This document shows, in pieces, positions 1 to 7,917 of a stretch of 24,805 nt of DNA. Where the stretch lies: positions 1 to 24,805 of the forward strand of contig JBKEAI010000325.1 in assembly GCA_047972145.1 (NCBI GenBank), written 5' to 3'. The stretch comes from JAMLGJ01 sp047972145. GTDB taxonomy: Bacteria > Actinomycetota > Acidimicrobiia > Acidimicrobiales > Microtrichaceae. The notes under the pieces are model-generated. The model had not been told where the DNA came from. It saw nothing but the letters and a program-made list of their open reading frames with translations, and did not search any database. Each line of letters begins with the position of its first letter. The stretch's first letter is position 1. The position numbers were made by a program, and so were the translations under genes.

Positions 1-2
1 TC

Positions 3-575
3 ACGATGCTGTCCTCGGCGCACCTCTTCGAGCGGCTCGGCCTTCCGTACTGGGAGGGCTATCCACAGCTCTTCGACACCTACACCGCGAAGGTCGTGGG
101 GCCTGGGGGACCCACGACCGAGACCTACAGCCCCGGTGCTCCCCACAGCGGGGTGTTCTTCATCCAGTACGGCCACACGGTGGTGATCTGGGCTTCGATG
201 CCCTTCGTGCTCGCGATGGCGAGGGTGAAGGAGTGGAAGGTCAACAGCTTCCTCGCCTGGGGGCCGTTCCGTTACGTGGGGCGGCTCAGCTACTCGCTGT
301 ACATCTGGCACGGGTTGGGCATCATGGTCGCGTTCGCGTTGATCCCCGACGAGGGTTCCACGGCACAGCTACTGGCCAGGGCGGTGCTGGTGTGGATCAT
401 CTCGTTCGCCGCCGCGATACCCGTGTACAAGTACGTGGAGTTGCGCTTCCAGCGGATCAAGCTCACGTACTCCGCGGAGAAGACGGCTGTGGACGTGGTC
501 ACCGGCAAGGAGATCGACGTCGCCACCGGCAAGGCGGTGGACGGATCGGACTCTGCCGGTCGACCCGCTGGGTGA
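3..575 (+). CDS. Acyltransferase 3 (OafA/YrhL-like) membrane protein, C-terminal part
   Basis: The reading frame is open to the left window edge, so this is the C-terminal 190 residues of a longer protein; the ATG at 6 is internal or coincidental. Three hydrophobic stretches are visible: around FFIQYGHTVVIWASMPFVLA, around the RYVGRLSYSLYIWHG segment, and around LLARAVLVWIISFAAAIP. The GRLSYSLYIWHG motif followed by a helix and a basic KYVELRF end is characteristic of the last helices of acyltransferase-3 proteins, which move acyl groups onto envelope sugars or lipids. A hydrophilic tail with two VxTGK-like units follows. The gene runs into the convergent SDR gene with only four bases between stop codons. 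The acyl acceptor cannot be told from this fragment. Confidence 0.8.
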   Translation, partial: TMLSSAHLFERLGLPYWEGYPQLFDTYTAKVVGPGGPTTETYSPGAPHSGVFFIQYGHTVVIWASMPFVLAMARVKEWKVNSFLAWGPFRYVGRLSYSLYIWHGLGIMVAFALIPDEGSTAQLLARAVLVWIISFAAAIPVYKYVELRFQRIKLTYSAEKTAVDVVTGKEIDVATGKAVDGSDSAGRPAG

Positions 576-579
576 AGGG

Positions 580-1473
580 CTACTGGAGGGTCTCGAGGAG
601 CTTCTTGAGCTCACCGGAGGGATCTTCGGGCACCAGGTAGTCGGCCTCGTCGCGGATCTGCTCGAAGTTGTCGCGCACGTCCTCGGCGCTGTGGCCCTCG
701 GAGTACCAGCCCTGGGTGAGCCCGATGAAGTAGCGCGAAACGACGCCGCCGGCGACCGAGTAGACCTCGCCGTTGACCGGGCAATCCTCGTGTGCGAGGT
801 AGATCACCGTGGGGGTGACCTCGGCGGGCTCCAGCTTGTCGCCGAGAGGGCCCAGGAGATCCTCGGTCATGCGGGTCTTGGCCACAGGCGCGATCGCGTT
901 GGCCCGGATGCCCTTGGCCTTGCCCTCGTTTGCAAGCACCCTGGTGAACCCGACCAGGCCGAGCTTGGCGGCGCCGTAGTTGGCCTGTCCGAAGTTGCCG
1001 AGCAGTCCAGAGTTGGAGCTGGTGTTTACGACCCGGCCGTAGCCCTTCTCGCGCATGATCACCCACGCCGGCTGGGTCACGTAGAACGCGCCGAGCAGGT
1101 GCACCGCGATGACCGGCTCGAGCAGCTCGGGGGTCATGTTGTGGAAGGTCTTGTCGCGCAGGATGCCCGCGTTGTTGATGACGATGTCGACCGTGTCGAA
1201 TGCATCGAGCGCGCTCTGCACGATCGCGGCGCCACCCTCGGGTGTGGCCACCGAGTTGTGGTCGGCCACCGCCTCGCCGCCAGCGGCGGTGATCTCGTCG
1301 ACGACCTTCTGTGCCGCCGAGTCGCTCCCACCGGTGCCGTCTACGGTGCCGCCGAGGTCGTTGACGACGACGCGCGCTCCACGGCGCGCCAGCTCCAGCG
1401 CGTGGGACCGGCCCAGCCCGCCACCGGCTCCGGTGACGATCGCAACCTGGCCGTCGAATCCGAGATCACTCAT
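580..1473 (-). CDS. SDR family oxidoreductase (hydroxyacyl-CoA dehydrogenase-like)
   Basis: A 297-residue classical short-chain dehydrogenase. The cofactor motif TGAGGGLG is at residues 14-21, NNAG at 100-103, and the catalytic triad reads S153, Y166, K170 (YGAAK). The segment VVVNDLGGTVDGTGGSDSAA after the second strand is typical of the SDR domain of peroxisomal multifunctional enzyme type 2 and its bacterial relatives, which oxidise 3-hydroxyacyl-CoA with NAD. The ATG at 1473 is chosen because GGAGGA lies about eight bases upstream; an in-frame start at 1506 would add eleven residues unlike the family. It lies 133 bases downstream of the acyl-CoA synthetase on the same strand, so co-transcription is plausible. 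The substrate (fatty acyl, steroid side chain or other) is inference. Confidence 0.88.
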   Translation of the reverse strand: MSDLGFDGQVAIVTGAGGGLGRSHALELARRGARVVVNDLGGTVDGTGGSDSAAQKVVDEITAAGGEAVADHNSVATPEGGAAIVQSALDAFDTVDIVINNAGILRDKTFHNMTPELLEPVIAVHLLGAFYVTQPAWVIMREKGYGRVVNTSSNSGLLGNFGQANYGAAKLGLVGFTRVLANEGKAKGIRANAIAPVAKTRMTEDLLGPLGDKLEPAEVTPTVIYLAHEDCPVNGEVYSVAGGVVSRYFIGLTQGWYSEGHSAEDVRDNFEQIRDEADYLVPEDPSGELKKLLETLQ

Positions 1474-1606
1474 TGGTTGTCCTCCGGGGAGTGTTTGGCC
1501 GACCATGCATGCCGGACGCTCTGGTGGGCCACGCTAGGACGGCCGTGCTGCCGTGGGCCAACCGGAGCGGTCCCGTGAGGGCACACGTCCGCCCGGCGGG
1601 CCAGGG

Positions 1607-3229
1607 TCAACCGGCGAGTCCCAGCTGGTCGCATGCCCAGGCGGTCAGCCGCTTGTAGTCGACCTTCGCGTTGGGGGCACGCCCGATCGTGTCGACCTCG
1701 AGCACCCGCTTGGGTGCCTTGTAGGCAGCCAGGTGCTCCTTGACGTGCGCGATCAGCACGTCCTCGTCGACCGCTGCGTTGGTCGGCTCCACCACCGCTG
1801 TGATCGCCTGACCGAAGCGGTCGTCGGGCACCCCTACCACCACGGCATCCGCGACCGTCGGGTGCAGCTTGAGCGCCTCTTCGACCTCTTCGGGGAAGAC
1901 CTTCTCGCCGCCGGTGTTGATGCACACCGAGCCCCGCCCCAACAGCGTGATGCTCCCGTCGGCCTCCACGGTCGCGTAGTCACCGGGCATGGAGTACCGC
2001 ACGCCGTCGAACTCCACGAAGGTCGCAGCGGACTTCTCGGGGTCCTTGTAGTAGCCGATCGGCACATGGCCCGGCACCGCTATGCGCCCGCGCGCTCCCG
2101 AACCGGGTTCCACCGGCTTGCCGTCGTCGTCGAAGACCTGTGAGCCGGCTCCGAGGCTGAAGTGCGCTGTCTTCTCCTCGTTGCCCGCACTCGAGATCGA
2201 CTGGCCCAGCCCGATCGCCTCCGAGGAGCTGAAAGCGTCGACGAGAAGCATCCCCGGATGGTGGCCGAGAAGGCCCTGCTTGGTCTGCTCGCTCCACATC
2301 ACACCCGAAGACGTGATGACCACGAGGCTGGAGAGGTCCCAGCGGTCGGGCTCCGCGTCGAGTGCGGCGACGATCGGGCGGGCGAAGGTGTCGCCGACGA
2401 TCGTGAGTGCGCCGACCTTCTCGGACTCGATGGTGTCGAGCAGTTCGTCTATGTCGAGCTGGCGCTCGGTGAGGGTGACGATGGAGCCGCCCTGGGTCCA
2501 GAACAGGTTGGCGGTGAACCATCCGGTGCCGTGCATGAGCGGACACGCCGGCAGACCCGGTGACCCTGCGGCGGGTAGGGAGGCGATCGCGCCCTCGGCG
2601 CCGCCGACTGACTCGGGGTCCTCGCTGAGCAGTGCGTTGCCGGTGGCGCACACCACGCGGATCAGGTCGTCCTGGCGCCACATCACACCTTTGGGCATAC
2701 CGGTGGTCCCGCCGGTGTAGATCATCAGGATGTCGTCACCCGAACGGCCCCACTCGCCCATGACGGGCCCATCGGTGGGCACCGCAGCGTCCTCATACGG
2801 GGTGGCCCAGTCGGGGCATGTCCCATGGCCGTCGTCGACCCACAACCAGATCTTCACCCCGGGCACCCGGTCGCGCACCGCTTCCACCCGGTCGACGAAC
2901 GAGGAGTGGAACACCACTGCGAACGCATCGGCGTTGTCCCACAGGTAGGCGAGCTCGTCGTCGAGGTAGCGGTAGTTGGTGTTCACCGGCACGAGACCGG
3001 CCTTGTAGGCGGCGAACGCCGTCTCCATGTACTCCGGGCCGTTGTAGAGGTACAGCGCCACCTTGTCCTGGTGCACCGCACCCGCGTCGAGCAGGAAGCG
3101 GGCGAGTCCGTTGGCTCTGGCGTCGGTCTCGGCCCAGGTGATCCTGTGATCACCCTGGACCTGAGCGGTGTGCTCGCCGAATCGCTGCGCTACGGCCTCC
3201 CACAGCTCCGCGAAATTCCATCCGGCCAT
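1607..3229 (-). CDS. Acyl-CoA synthetase, FadD type (AMP-binding)
   Basis: A 540-residue ANL-superfamily adenylating enzyme. The phosphate-binding motif YTGGTTGMPKG is at residues 171-181, an A5-like FSSSEAIG motif lies in the middle, PGDYATVEADG precedes the hinge, and NTGGEKVFPEEVE opens the C-terminal domain. The conserved catalytic lysine is probably that in GRAPNAKVDYKRL near the end. The N-terminus MAGWNFAELWEAVA resembles actinobacterial FadD proteins such as those acting on steroid side chains, but substrate cannot be assigned from sequence. The ATG at 3229 is preceded by a GGGGGA ribosome site; the frame stays open to 3340, but that longer start would overlap the divergent gene. Upstream are a TATGCT box (3267-3272) and a palindrome shared with that neighbour. 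Confidence 0.92.
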   Translation of the reverse strand: MAGWNFAELWEAVAQRFGEHTAQVQGDHRITWAETDARANGLARFLLDAGAVHQDKVALYLYNGPEYMETAFAAYKAGLVPVNTNYRYLDDELAYLWDNADAFAVVFHSSFVDRVEAVRDRVPGVKIWLWVDDGHGTCPDWATPYEDAAVPTDGPVMGEWGRSGDDILMIYTGGTTGMPKGVMWRQDDLIRVVCATGNALLSEDPESVGGAEGAIASLPAAGSPGLPACPLMHGTGWFTANLFWTQGGSIVTLTERQLDIDELLDTIESEKVGALTIVGDTFARPIVAALDAEPDRWDLSSLVVITSSGVMWSEQTKQGLLGHHPGMLLVDAFSSSEAIGLGQSISSAGNEEKTAHFSLGAGSQVFDDDGKPVEPGSGARGRIAVPGHVPIGYYKDPEKSAATFVEFDGVRYSMPGDYATVEADGSITLLGRGSVCINTGGEKVFPEEVEEALKLHPTVADAVVVGVPDDRFGQAITAVVEPTNAAVDEDVLIAHVKEHLAAYKAPKRVLEVDTIGRAPNAKVDYKRLTAWACDQLGLAG

Positions 3230-3266
3230 CGTGTCCCCCTGATATGAGCTGCCGTACAGGCTCGCC

Positions 3267-3272
3267 AGCATA
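3267..3272 (-). promoter_or_regulatory. Candidate -10 box of the acyl-CoA synthetase gene
   Basis: TATGCT on the minus strand fits the actinobacterial TANNNT pattern and would give a leader of about 30 bases that includes the GGGGGA ribosome site. No good -35 is visible; that region coincides with the palindrome at 3292-3303. Confidence 0.35.
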
Positions 3273-3291
3273 GGCAACGCTGCGCAGGGAC

Positions 3292-3303
3292 CCCGACGTC
3301 GGG
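3292..3303. promoter_or_regulatory. 12-base palindrome, candidate operator between divergent lipid genes
   Basis: CCCGACGTCGGG is a perfect palindrome. It sits at the -35 position of the candidate promoters on both sides (fadD-type gene to the left, acyl-CoA dehydrogenase to the right). This is the usual place for a repressor of divergent genes; the regulator is not in the window. Confidence 0.4.
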
Positions 3304-3324
3304 TTGTCGGTGCCGCCCCGCGGT

Positions 3325-3330
3325 TAGCTT
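3325..3330 (+). promoter_or_regulatory. Candidate -10 box, leaderless acyl-CoA dehydrogenase transcript
   Basis: TAGCTT lies eight bases before the ATG at 3339 and no ribosome site is visible, so transcription probably begins at or next to the start codon. A TTGTCG at 3304-3309 could serve as a -35 at short spacing. Confidence 0.5.
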
Positions 3331-3338
3331 CGGCTCCC

Positions 3339-4466
3339 ATGGACTTCGAGATGCCCCCCGACGACGACCCGAGACGCCTGGAGGTCCGCGGATGGCTGGA
3401 GACGCATCCCCGACCGAGCGACGTCGACCTCGCGGAATCGGGATACGTGGCACCGCACTGGCCAGAGCCCTACGGCCTGGACGCGGATCCGATCCACCAG
3501 ATAATCATCGACGAGGAACTGCGTCGCGCCGGTGTGCGCCGGCCCGAGAACCAGATCGGCATCGGGTGGGCGGGACCCACCCTGTTGGCGGCGGGTACCG
3601 AAGAGCAGCAGCAGCGCTATCTCCCACGGCTGCTCTCAGCGCAGGACATCTGGTGCCAGCTCTTCAGCGAGCCCGAGGCGGGCAGTGACCTCGCGTCGTT
3701 GCGCACGAGCGCTGTGCGTGACGGCGACGAATGGGTGGTGAACGGCCAGAAGATCTGGACCTCCTTCGGCCATGTCGCGCGGTACGGGATCCTGATCGCG
3801 CGCACCAACCGCGACGTCGCCAACCAAAAGGGCATCACATACTTCGTGTGCCCGATGGATGCCGATGGCATAGAGGTGCGCCCGATCATCGAGATGACCG
3901 GATCGCACACCTTCAACGAGGTGTTCTTCGACGACGTGAGGATCCCCCACGTCAACGTGGTCGGCACCGTAGATGACGGTTGGCGCCTGGCGAAGGTGAC
4001 CCTCGCCAACGAGCGGGTGTCGCTCAGCAGTGGAGGGGCGCTGTGGGGGATGGGTCCCACCGCCGGGGACCTCGTGAGCGTGATCCGGGATCAGGGTGGT
4101 GTGGGCGACCCACATCTGCGCCAGCGCGCGGCGCAGATGTGGACCGAAGCGGAGATCCTGCGGCTCATCCGCCTGCGGACGGTCACCGCGGCGATCCGGG
4201 GGGAGGCCCCGGGGCCCGAGGCATCGGTGCGCAAGGTGCTCGCGGACGAACACGGCCAGCACATCATGGCGCTCGCCAAAGACCTCGCCGGTACCGGCGG
4301 GATGACCTCTGGGGCGGGCCCGCTGGGAAGCGACGGGGCGTTGTGGCACTTCGGGTACCTGTTCGCACCGGCGTTGACGATCGGCGGGGGAACCGGTGAG
4401 GTGCAGCGCAACATCATCGCGGAGAAGGTCCTGGGCCTGCCCAGGGAACCGGGCGTCGACCGATAG
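3339..4466 (+). CDS. Acyl-CoA dehydrogenase family protein
   Basis: A 375-residue FAD-dependent dehydrogenase of the FadE type. CQLFSEPEAGSDLA at residues 106-119 and VNGQKIWTS at 134-142 are the conserved flavin/acyl-binding motifs of the middle beta domain; GGGTGEVQRNIIAEKVLGLPR from residue 349 is the family C-terminus. Where medium-chain dehydrogenase carries its catalytic glutamate (YEGT), this protein has glycine, as in many mycobacterial FadE-like proteins, so the base must come from elsewhere or the protein works in a hetero-oligomer. It is transcribed divergently from the acyl-CoA synthetase, supporting a shared role in acyl-CoA oxidation. Start at 3339 fits both the family and a leaderless promoter. 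Substrate unknown. Confidence 0.92.
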   Translation: MDFEMPPDDDPRRLEVRGWLETHPRPSDVDLAESGYVAPHWPEPYGLDADPIHQIIIDEELRRAGVRRPENQIGIGWAGPTLLAAGTEEQQQRYLPRLLSAQDIWCQLFSEPEAGSDLASLRTSAVRDGDEWVVNGQKIWTSFGHVARYGILIARTNRDVANQKGITYFVCPMDADGIEVRPIIEMTGSHTFNEVFFDDVRIPHVNVVGTVDDGWRLAKVTLANERVSLSSGGALWGMGPTAGDLVSVIRDQGGVGDPHLRQRAAQMWTEAEILRLIRLRTVTAAIRGEAPGPEASVRKVLADEHGQHIMALAKDLAGTGGMTSGAGPLGSDGALWHFGYLFAPALTIGGGTGEVQRNIIAEKVLGLPREPGVDR

Positions 4467-4549
4467 GTCCACGAGGCGTCGGCTCGTCGGGGTGCGCAGA
4501 GCTGGTTGCTGGTGGCCCGGTGGGTTCTGCCCGGGAGGTGTCCGACGGA

Positions 4550-4555
4550 TAGCTT
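4550..4555 (+). promoter_or_regulatory. Candidate -10 box, leaderless transcript of small gene
   Basis: TAGCTT six bases before the GTG at 4562, the same hexamer as in front of the acyl-CoA dehydrogenase gene. No ribosome site is visible between it and the start codon. Confidence 0.5.
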
Positions 4556-4561
4556 GATGGC

Positions 4562-4801
4562 GTGACCGACGAATCCGGACCACGAACGTTCAAGGCCAAG
4601 GAGAAGGTCGTCGCAGCGGTCGACCTCGACGAGGTGCCCGCTGGAACCAGCGGCAAGGTGATGCTGCGCACCGGCTTCACCTGGATCCGCTACCGGGTCC
4701 GTTTCGACAACGGCGTCGAGGTGCCCTGGCTGGACGACCGACACCTCGTCGGCGCGAAGGAGTACCAACGGTCGCACTCCAAGGCTGCCACGACGCCTTG
4801 A
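4562..4801 (+). CDS. Small conserved hypothetical protein (79 aa)
   Basis: A 79-residue soluble protein of unknown function, GTG start. After a charged N-terminus it reads FKAKEKVVAAVDL, then PAGTSGKVM, then TWIRYRVRFDNGVEVPWLDDRHLV. The alternation of short strands with a Gly-Thr-Gly-Lys turn suggests a small SH3-like beta barrel. Similar short proteins seem familiar from actinobacterial genomes, but I cannot name a family. The GTG is supported by the TAGCTT box just upstream; an ATG at 4557 is out of frame and stops after two codons. It may be transcribed with the LLM oxidoreductase that begins 70 bases downstream. Confidence 0.7.
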   Translation: MTDESGPRTFKAKEKVVAAVDLDEVPAGTSGKVMLRTGFTWIRYRVRFDNGVEVPWLDDRHLVGAKEYQRSHSKAATTP

Positions 4802-4871
4802 GAACGCACAGCACGGTGACACCGGACGGCACCTCGATGTCGTTGCGGCCAACAGAGCACAGGGGGAACAA

Positions 4872-5921
4872 GTGAAGCTCAGCATGCAGATCGGGTACGC
4901 GGGAGGCTTCGCGGAGTCGGTCCAGAAGGTCCAGGCCCTCGAGAAGGCAGGGATGGACATCGTGTACGTGGCGGAGGCCTACGGGTACGACTCCGCCACC
5001 CTGATGGGTTACCTGGCGGCGAAGACCGAATCGATCCAGATCGCATCGGGGATCCTGCCGATCTACACCCGCACCCCGACCCTGTTGGCGATGACCGCAG
5101 CCGGCCTCGACGACCTCACCGGAGGCCGGGCGATCCTGGGCATCGGAGCGTCGGGGCCCCAGGTGATCGAGGGCTTCCACGGGGTGCCCTACTCGGCGCC
5201 GATCGGGCGCACCCGCGAGGTGATCGACATCTGCCGCAAGGTGTGGGCCCGCGAGGAACCGGTCGAACACGACGGGCGTTACTACCAGTTGCCCCTGCCA
5301 CCGGAGCAGGGCACCGGGCTGGGCAAGGCCCTCAAGATCATCACGCACCCGGTCCGCTCACGCATTCCCATCCACGTGGCTTCGCTGGGTCCCAAGAACG
5401 TGCAGATGACAGCCGAGCTGGCCGACGGCTGGATGCCGATCCTGTTCCATCCCTCGCGCGCAGCAGATGTGTGGGGTGCCGACCTGGAAGCCGGCTTCGC
5501 CAAGCGCAGTGCGGATCTGGGTCCACTCGAGGTGATGGCCGGCGGGCTGCTGTCGATCGGCAAGGAGGCCGACGTGGCCCCGATCCGGCGGTTCTCCGCG
5601 GGCATGGTCGCCCTGTACGTGGGCGGCATGGGTGCCCGGGAGAAGAACTTCTACAACCAGCTCTTCACCCGCTACGGGTACGAGGCCGAGGCCAAGGAGA
5701 TCCAGGACCTGTACCTGGACGGCAAGAAGGCCGAGGCTGCCGAGGCCGTGCCCACGTCGTTCCTCGAAGAGACGTCGTTGTGTGGCGACGAGGCCTACCT
5801 GGCCGAGCGGATCGCGCAGTACAGGGAGGCCGGGGTGACGATCCTCAACATCGAACCGATCGCCGGCGACCTGAACGCGATGGCCGACATGGTGGCCAAG
5901 GTCAAGGAACTCGCCGGCTGA
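4872..5921 (+). CDS. LLM class oxidoreductase, probably F420-dependent (Rv3520c-like)
   Basis: A 349-residue luciferase-like monooxygenase fold. Features include an N-terminal MKLSMQIGY strand, YVAEAYGYDSATLMGYLA, IQIASGILPIYTRTPTLLAMTA and LTGGRAILGIGASGPQVIEGFHG, all typical of actinobacterial LLM enzymes that use coenzyme F420, closest in feel to the Rv3520c group. HVASLGPKNVQMTAELADGW follows in the second half. The GTG at 4872 has AGGGGGAA immediately upstream as ribosome site. The flavin-versus-F420 choice is from family resemblance, not a cofactor-specific motif. Substrate unknown. Confidence 0.88.
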   Translation: MKLSMQIGYAGGFAESVQKVQALEKAGMDIVYVAEAYGYDSATLMGYLAAKTESIQIASGILPIYTRTPTLLAMTAAGLDDLTGGRAILGIGASGPQVIEGFHGVPYSAPIGRTREVIDICRKVWAREEPVEHDGRYYQLPLPPEQGTGLGKALKIITHPVRSRIPIHVASLGPKNVQMTAELADGWMPILFHPSRAADVWGADLEAGFAKRSADLGPLEVMAGGLLSIGKEADVAPIRRFSAGMVALYVGGMGAREKNFYNQLFTRYGYEAEAKEIQDLYLDGKKAEAAEAVPTSFLEETSLCGDEAYLAERIAQYREAGVTILNIEPIAGDLNAMADMVAKVKELAG

Positions 5922-5949
5922 TCCAGCCTGGGACCACGGCCGGCCCGAG

Positions 5950-5980
5950 CGTGGTGGGCTGATCGCTCCGAGCCTCCACG
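5950..5980. terminator. Candidate hairpin terminator between convergent genes
   Basis: CGTGG-T-GGGCT pairs with AGCCTCCACG around a ten-base loop, with one bulged T and one G-T pair. It lies between the ends of the LLM gene and the convergent secreted-protein gene. There is no T-tract, so it would be an atypical or Rho-assisted terminator. Confidence 0.35.
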
Positions 5981-6041
5981 GCCCTACGCGCTGCTGTCCG
6001 CTGCTGCTTTGCTAAGCCGCGCTGCCAGTGGTGCTGCTCGT

Positions 6042-6073
6042 GCGGTGCTAGTGCTAGAGCGGTGCTAGTGCTA
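6042..6073. repeat. 15-base direct repeat spanning a stop codon
   Basis: GCGGTGCTAGTGCTA occurs at 6042-6056 and exactly again at 6059-6073, a 17-base period. The second copy contains the TAG stop (minus strand) of the secreted protein, so the stop region has been duplicated just downstream of the gene. Confidence 0.8.
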
Positions 6074-6811
6074 CTGCGGCGGTGCTTCGGTGGTGGTGGG
6101 CGCCTCGGTGGTGGTGGTCGGCGCCTCGGTGGTCGTGGGTGCTTCGGTGGTGGTGGTCGGCGCCGCCGTGGTCGTGGGCGCCTCGGTGGTCGTGCTGGTG
6201 GCCGGCGCAGTGGTGGGAGGCGTCGGCAGCTGGCCGCCGATGATCGGCTCGAGGATCGGCATCACGTTGGACTCGGTGCAGTCGGAGTCCTGGGAGCCGT
6301 AGGTGAACGACATGACGCCGACGCCGCTCTTGCCGACGGCGAGACCACCGTAGGTGGCCTCGGATGGACCTACCGAACCGAACGGTGCCGGTGTTCCCTC
6401 GACGACCCCGACGGTCACGAAGTCGTCTGCGAGGGGTTCCTCGTTGGTCGGGTCGACAACGGTGGCCACCCCGATGTGGATCGGGATGACCATCGGCGAC
6501 ACGGTCGCGTGGCGCACCGATACACCCTCGGGCCCGGTTGCGTTGAAGTAGAGCTCGGAGCCCAGGCCGTTGGCGTTGGTGCAGTAGGCCACCTGACCGG
6601 TCACGATCGTGCCTGTGGTGAGCGGCTCACCGGTGGTGCTGAACCCGGCGAAGGTGAAGTTCGCGTCCGGGGGAGTGGTGGTGGGGGGTGGGTCCTGGGC
6701 GCCCGAGGGTGCGCTCAGCGCAGCCAACAGTGCGGGCACGGCCACGACGGTGACCAGTGCGGCTCTCCAGATGTTGCGGCGTTTCGATGGCGATCGACGG
6801 CGATCCGTCAT
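6071..6811 (-). CDS. Secreted protein with Thr/Glu/Ala/Pro repeat tail, function unknown
   Basis: A 246-residue protein with a clear Sec signal peptide: a basic N-terminus (RRRSPSKRR), a hydrophobic stretch at about 17-34 and a likely cleavage site near SGA at 36-38. The mature middle part (about 50-193) is Gly/Thr/Val-rich with two cysteines (CTNANG, DCTES) that could form a disulfide, and looks like an all-beta domain; I recognise no family. Residues 194-246 are a low-complexity tail built from TTTEAP/TTTTEAP units, resembling a glycosylated linker or wall-spanning stalk, but no anchor signal follows. GGGG upstream of the ATG at 6811 can act as ribosome site. The gene is convergent with the LLM gene. 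The tail DNA (about 6074-6233) is internally repetitive and probably length-variable. Confidence 0.75.
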   Translation of the reverse strand: MTDRRRSPSKRRNIWRAALVTVVAVPALLAALSAPSGAQDPPPTTTPPDANFTFAGFSTTGEPLTTGTIVTGQVAYCTNANGLGSELYFNATGPEGVSVRHATVSPMVIPIHIGVATVVDPTNEEPLADDFVTVGVVEGTPAPFGSVGPSEATYGGLAVGKSGVGVMSFTYGSQDSDCTESNVMPILEPIIGGQLPTPPTTAPATSTTTEAPTTTAAPTTTTEAPTTTEAPTTTTEAPTTTEAPPQ

Positions 6812-6857
6812 TCAAGCCCCCAGGTCGGGCCCATTCGGGCAGTTCACAGCTCTTGAG

Positions 6858-6863
6858 ATGCTA
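6858..6863 (-). promoter_or_regulatory. Candidate -10 box of the secreted-protein gene
   Basis: TAGCAT on the minus strand fits TANNNT and would leave a leader of about 40 bases containing the G-rich ribosome site before the ATG at 6811. No convincing -35 was found. Confidence 0.3.
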
Positions 6864-6950
6864 GCAAAGTGCACCGCCTGATAGCCACAGGGGCCTTCCG
6901 AACGGGTAGATCCGCCCTGTGTGGCACCTCGTAGGCCTATTTCCGGGTGC

Positions 6951-7910
6951 TCAGGCGGAGATCATGGCGAGTGCCGCGTCGGCCTCGTTCACCATCGATT
7001 CCACGATGTCGCCGGCGGGAACCAGCGATCCGATCGCCCCTACCGCTTGGCCGGCGGGCATGAACTCCTTGTCGGGGTCCACCCCGTCGGTGTCCTCGTC
7101 GCCGCCGAGGTGGTTCACCCCGTCGTCGAGGGACTTGAGGTACTGGGCGGGGAAGGGATCCGCCTTGCCACCCGCACGCTCGAACGCATCGGCGTAGCTG
7201 GTGCTCAGCACCCGGCAGGTCTTTCCCGTGTATGCCCGTGTGACCAGGGTGGAGGTCTCGTCGGAGTCGAGGATCCGCTCCTTGTAACCGATGACCGACC
7301 GGGCCTCGGGGGTGGCGATGAAGCGCGTCCCGACCCAGACCCCTGCCGCGCCGAGCACGAGTGCTGCCGCGAGGCCACGGCCGTCGAAGATCCCTCCTGC
7401 GGCCACCACCGGCACCTCCGGGCCGACTGCATCGACGATCATCGGCACCAGTGGGAGGGTCGCGACGCGACCTGTGTGGCCTCCCGCCTCGGTGCCCTGT
7501 GCGACGACCACGTCACAGCCCGCCTCGACTGCGTCGACGGCGTGGTGCACCTTGCCGCACATGTTGATGACCAGGACGTCCTGTTCGTGGCACTGGTCCA
7601 CGACCTCGCGGGGCACGCCGAGTCCTGCGACGAACACCGATGCACCGCCGTCGATGATCGCCTGCACCTTCGAGGGCATGTCCTGTGGAGCCGCGGTGAG
7701 CAGGTCGACGCCGAAGGGCCGCTCCGTCAGTTCCCGAACCGCCGCGATCTCACGGACCATCGTGTCGTCGCTCATCGTCGACGCGCCCAGGCAGCCGAAC
7801 CCGCCTGCCTCCGATACCGCTGCACAGAGCCGGCTGTAGGACACACCCCCCATACCAGCGAGCATCACCGGGTGTTCGATGCCGAGCATTTCGGTCAGAG
7901 CGGTCTGCAT
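6951..7910 (-). CDS. Nitronate monooxygenase family flavoprotein (2-nitropropane dioxygenase-like)
   Basis: A 319-residue FMN-binding TIM-barrel protein. MLGIEHPVMLAGMGG opens the barrel, QGTEAGGHTG at residues 138-147 carries the conserved histidine (H145) of nitronate monooxygenases, and VPVVAAGGIFDGRG followed by GAAGVWVGTRF forms the phosphate-binding part. Many actinobacterial members are annotated only as NAD(P)H-dependent flavin oxidoreductases, and the true substrate here is unknown. I choose the ATG at 7910 over the GTG at 7919: MQTALTEMLGIEHP matches the family start, and a TAACGT box ends seven bases before it. It is the last gene of a minus-strand run, but its own candidate promoter suggests separate transcription. 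Confidence 0.87.
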   Translation of the reverse strand: MQTALTEMLGIEHPVMLAGMGGVSYSRLCAAVSEAGGFGCLGASTMSDDTMVREIAAVRELTERPFGVDLLTAAPQDMPSKVQAIIDGGASVFVAGLGVPREVVDQCHEQDVLVINMCGKVHHAVDAVEAGCDVVVAQGTEAGGHTGRVATLPLVPMIVDAVGPEVPVVAAGGIFDGRGLAAALVLGAAGVWVGTRFIATPEARSVIGYKERILDSDETSTLVTRAYTGKTCRVLSTSYADAFERAGGKADPFPAQYLKSLDDGVNHLGGDEDTDGVDPDKEFMPAGQAVGAIGSLVPAGDIVESMVNEADAALAMISA

Positions 7911-7917
7911 CCGCGTC

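Noticed and set aside
3230..3340. Longer N-terminus of the acyl-CoA synthetase to 3340
   Set aside because: It would overlap the divergent dehydrogenase start and cover the promoter region, and its residues look unlike the family.
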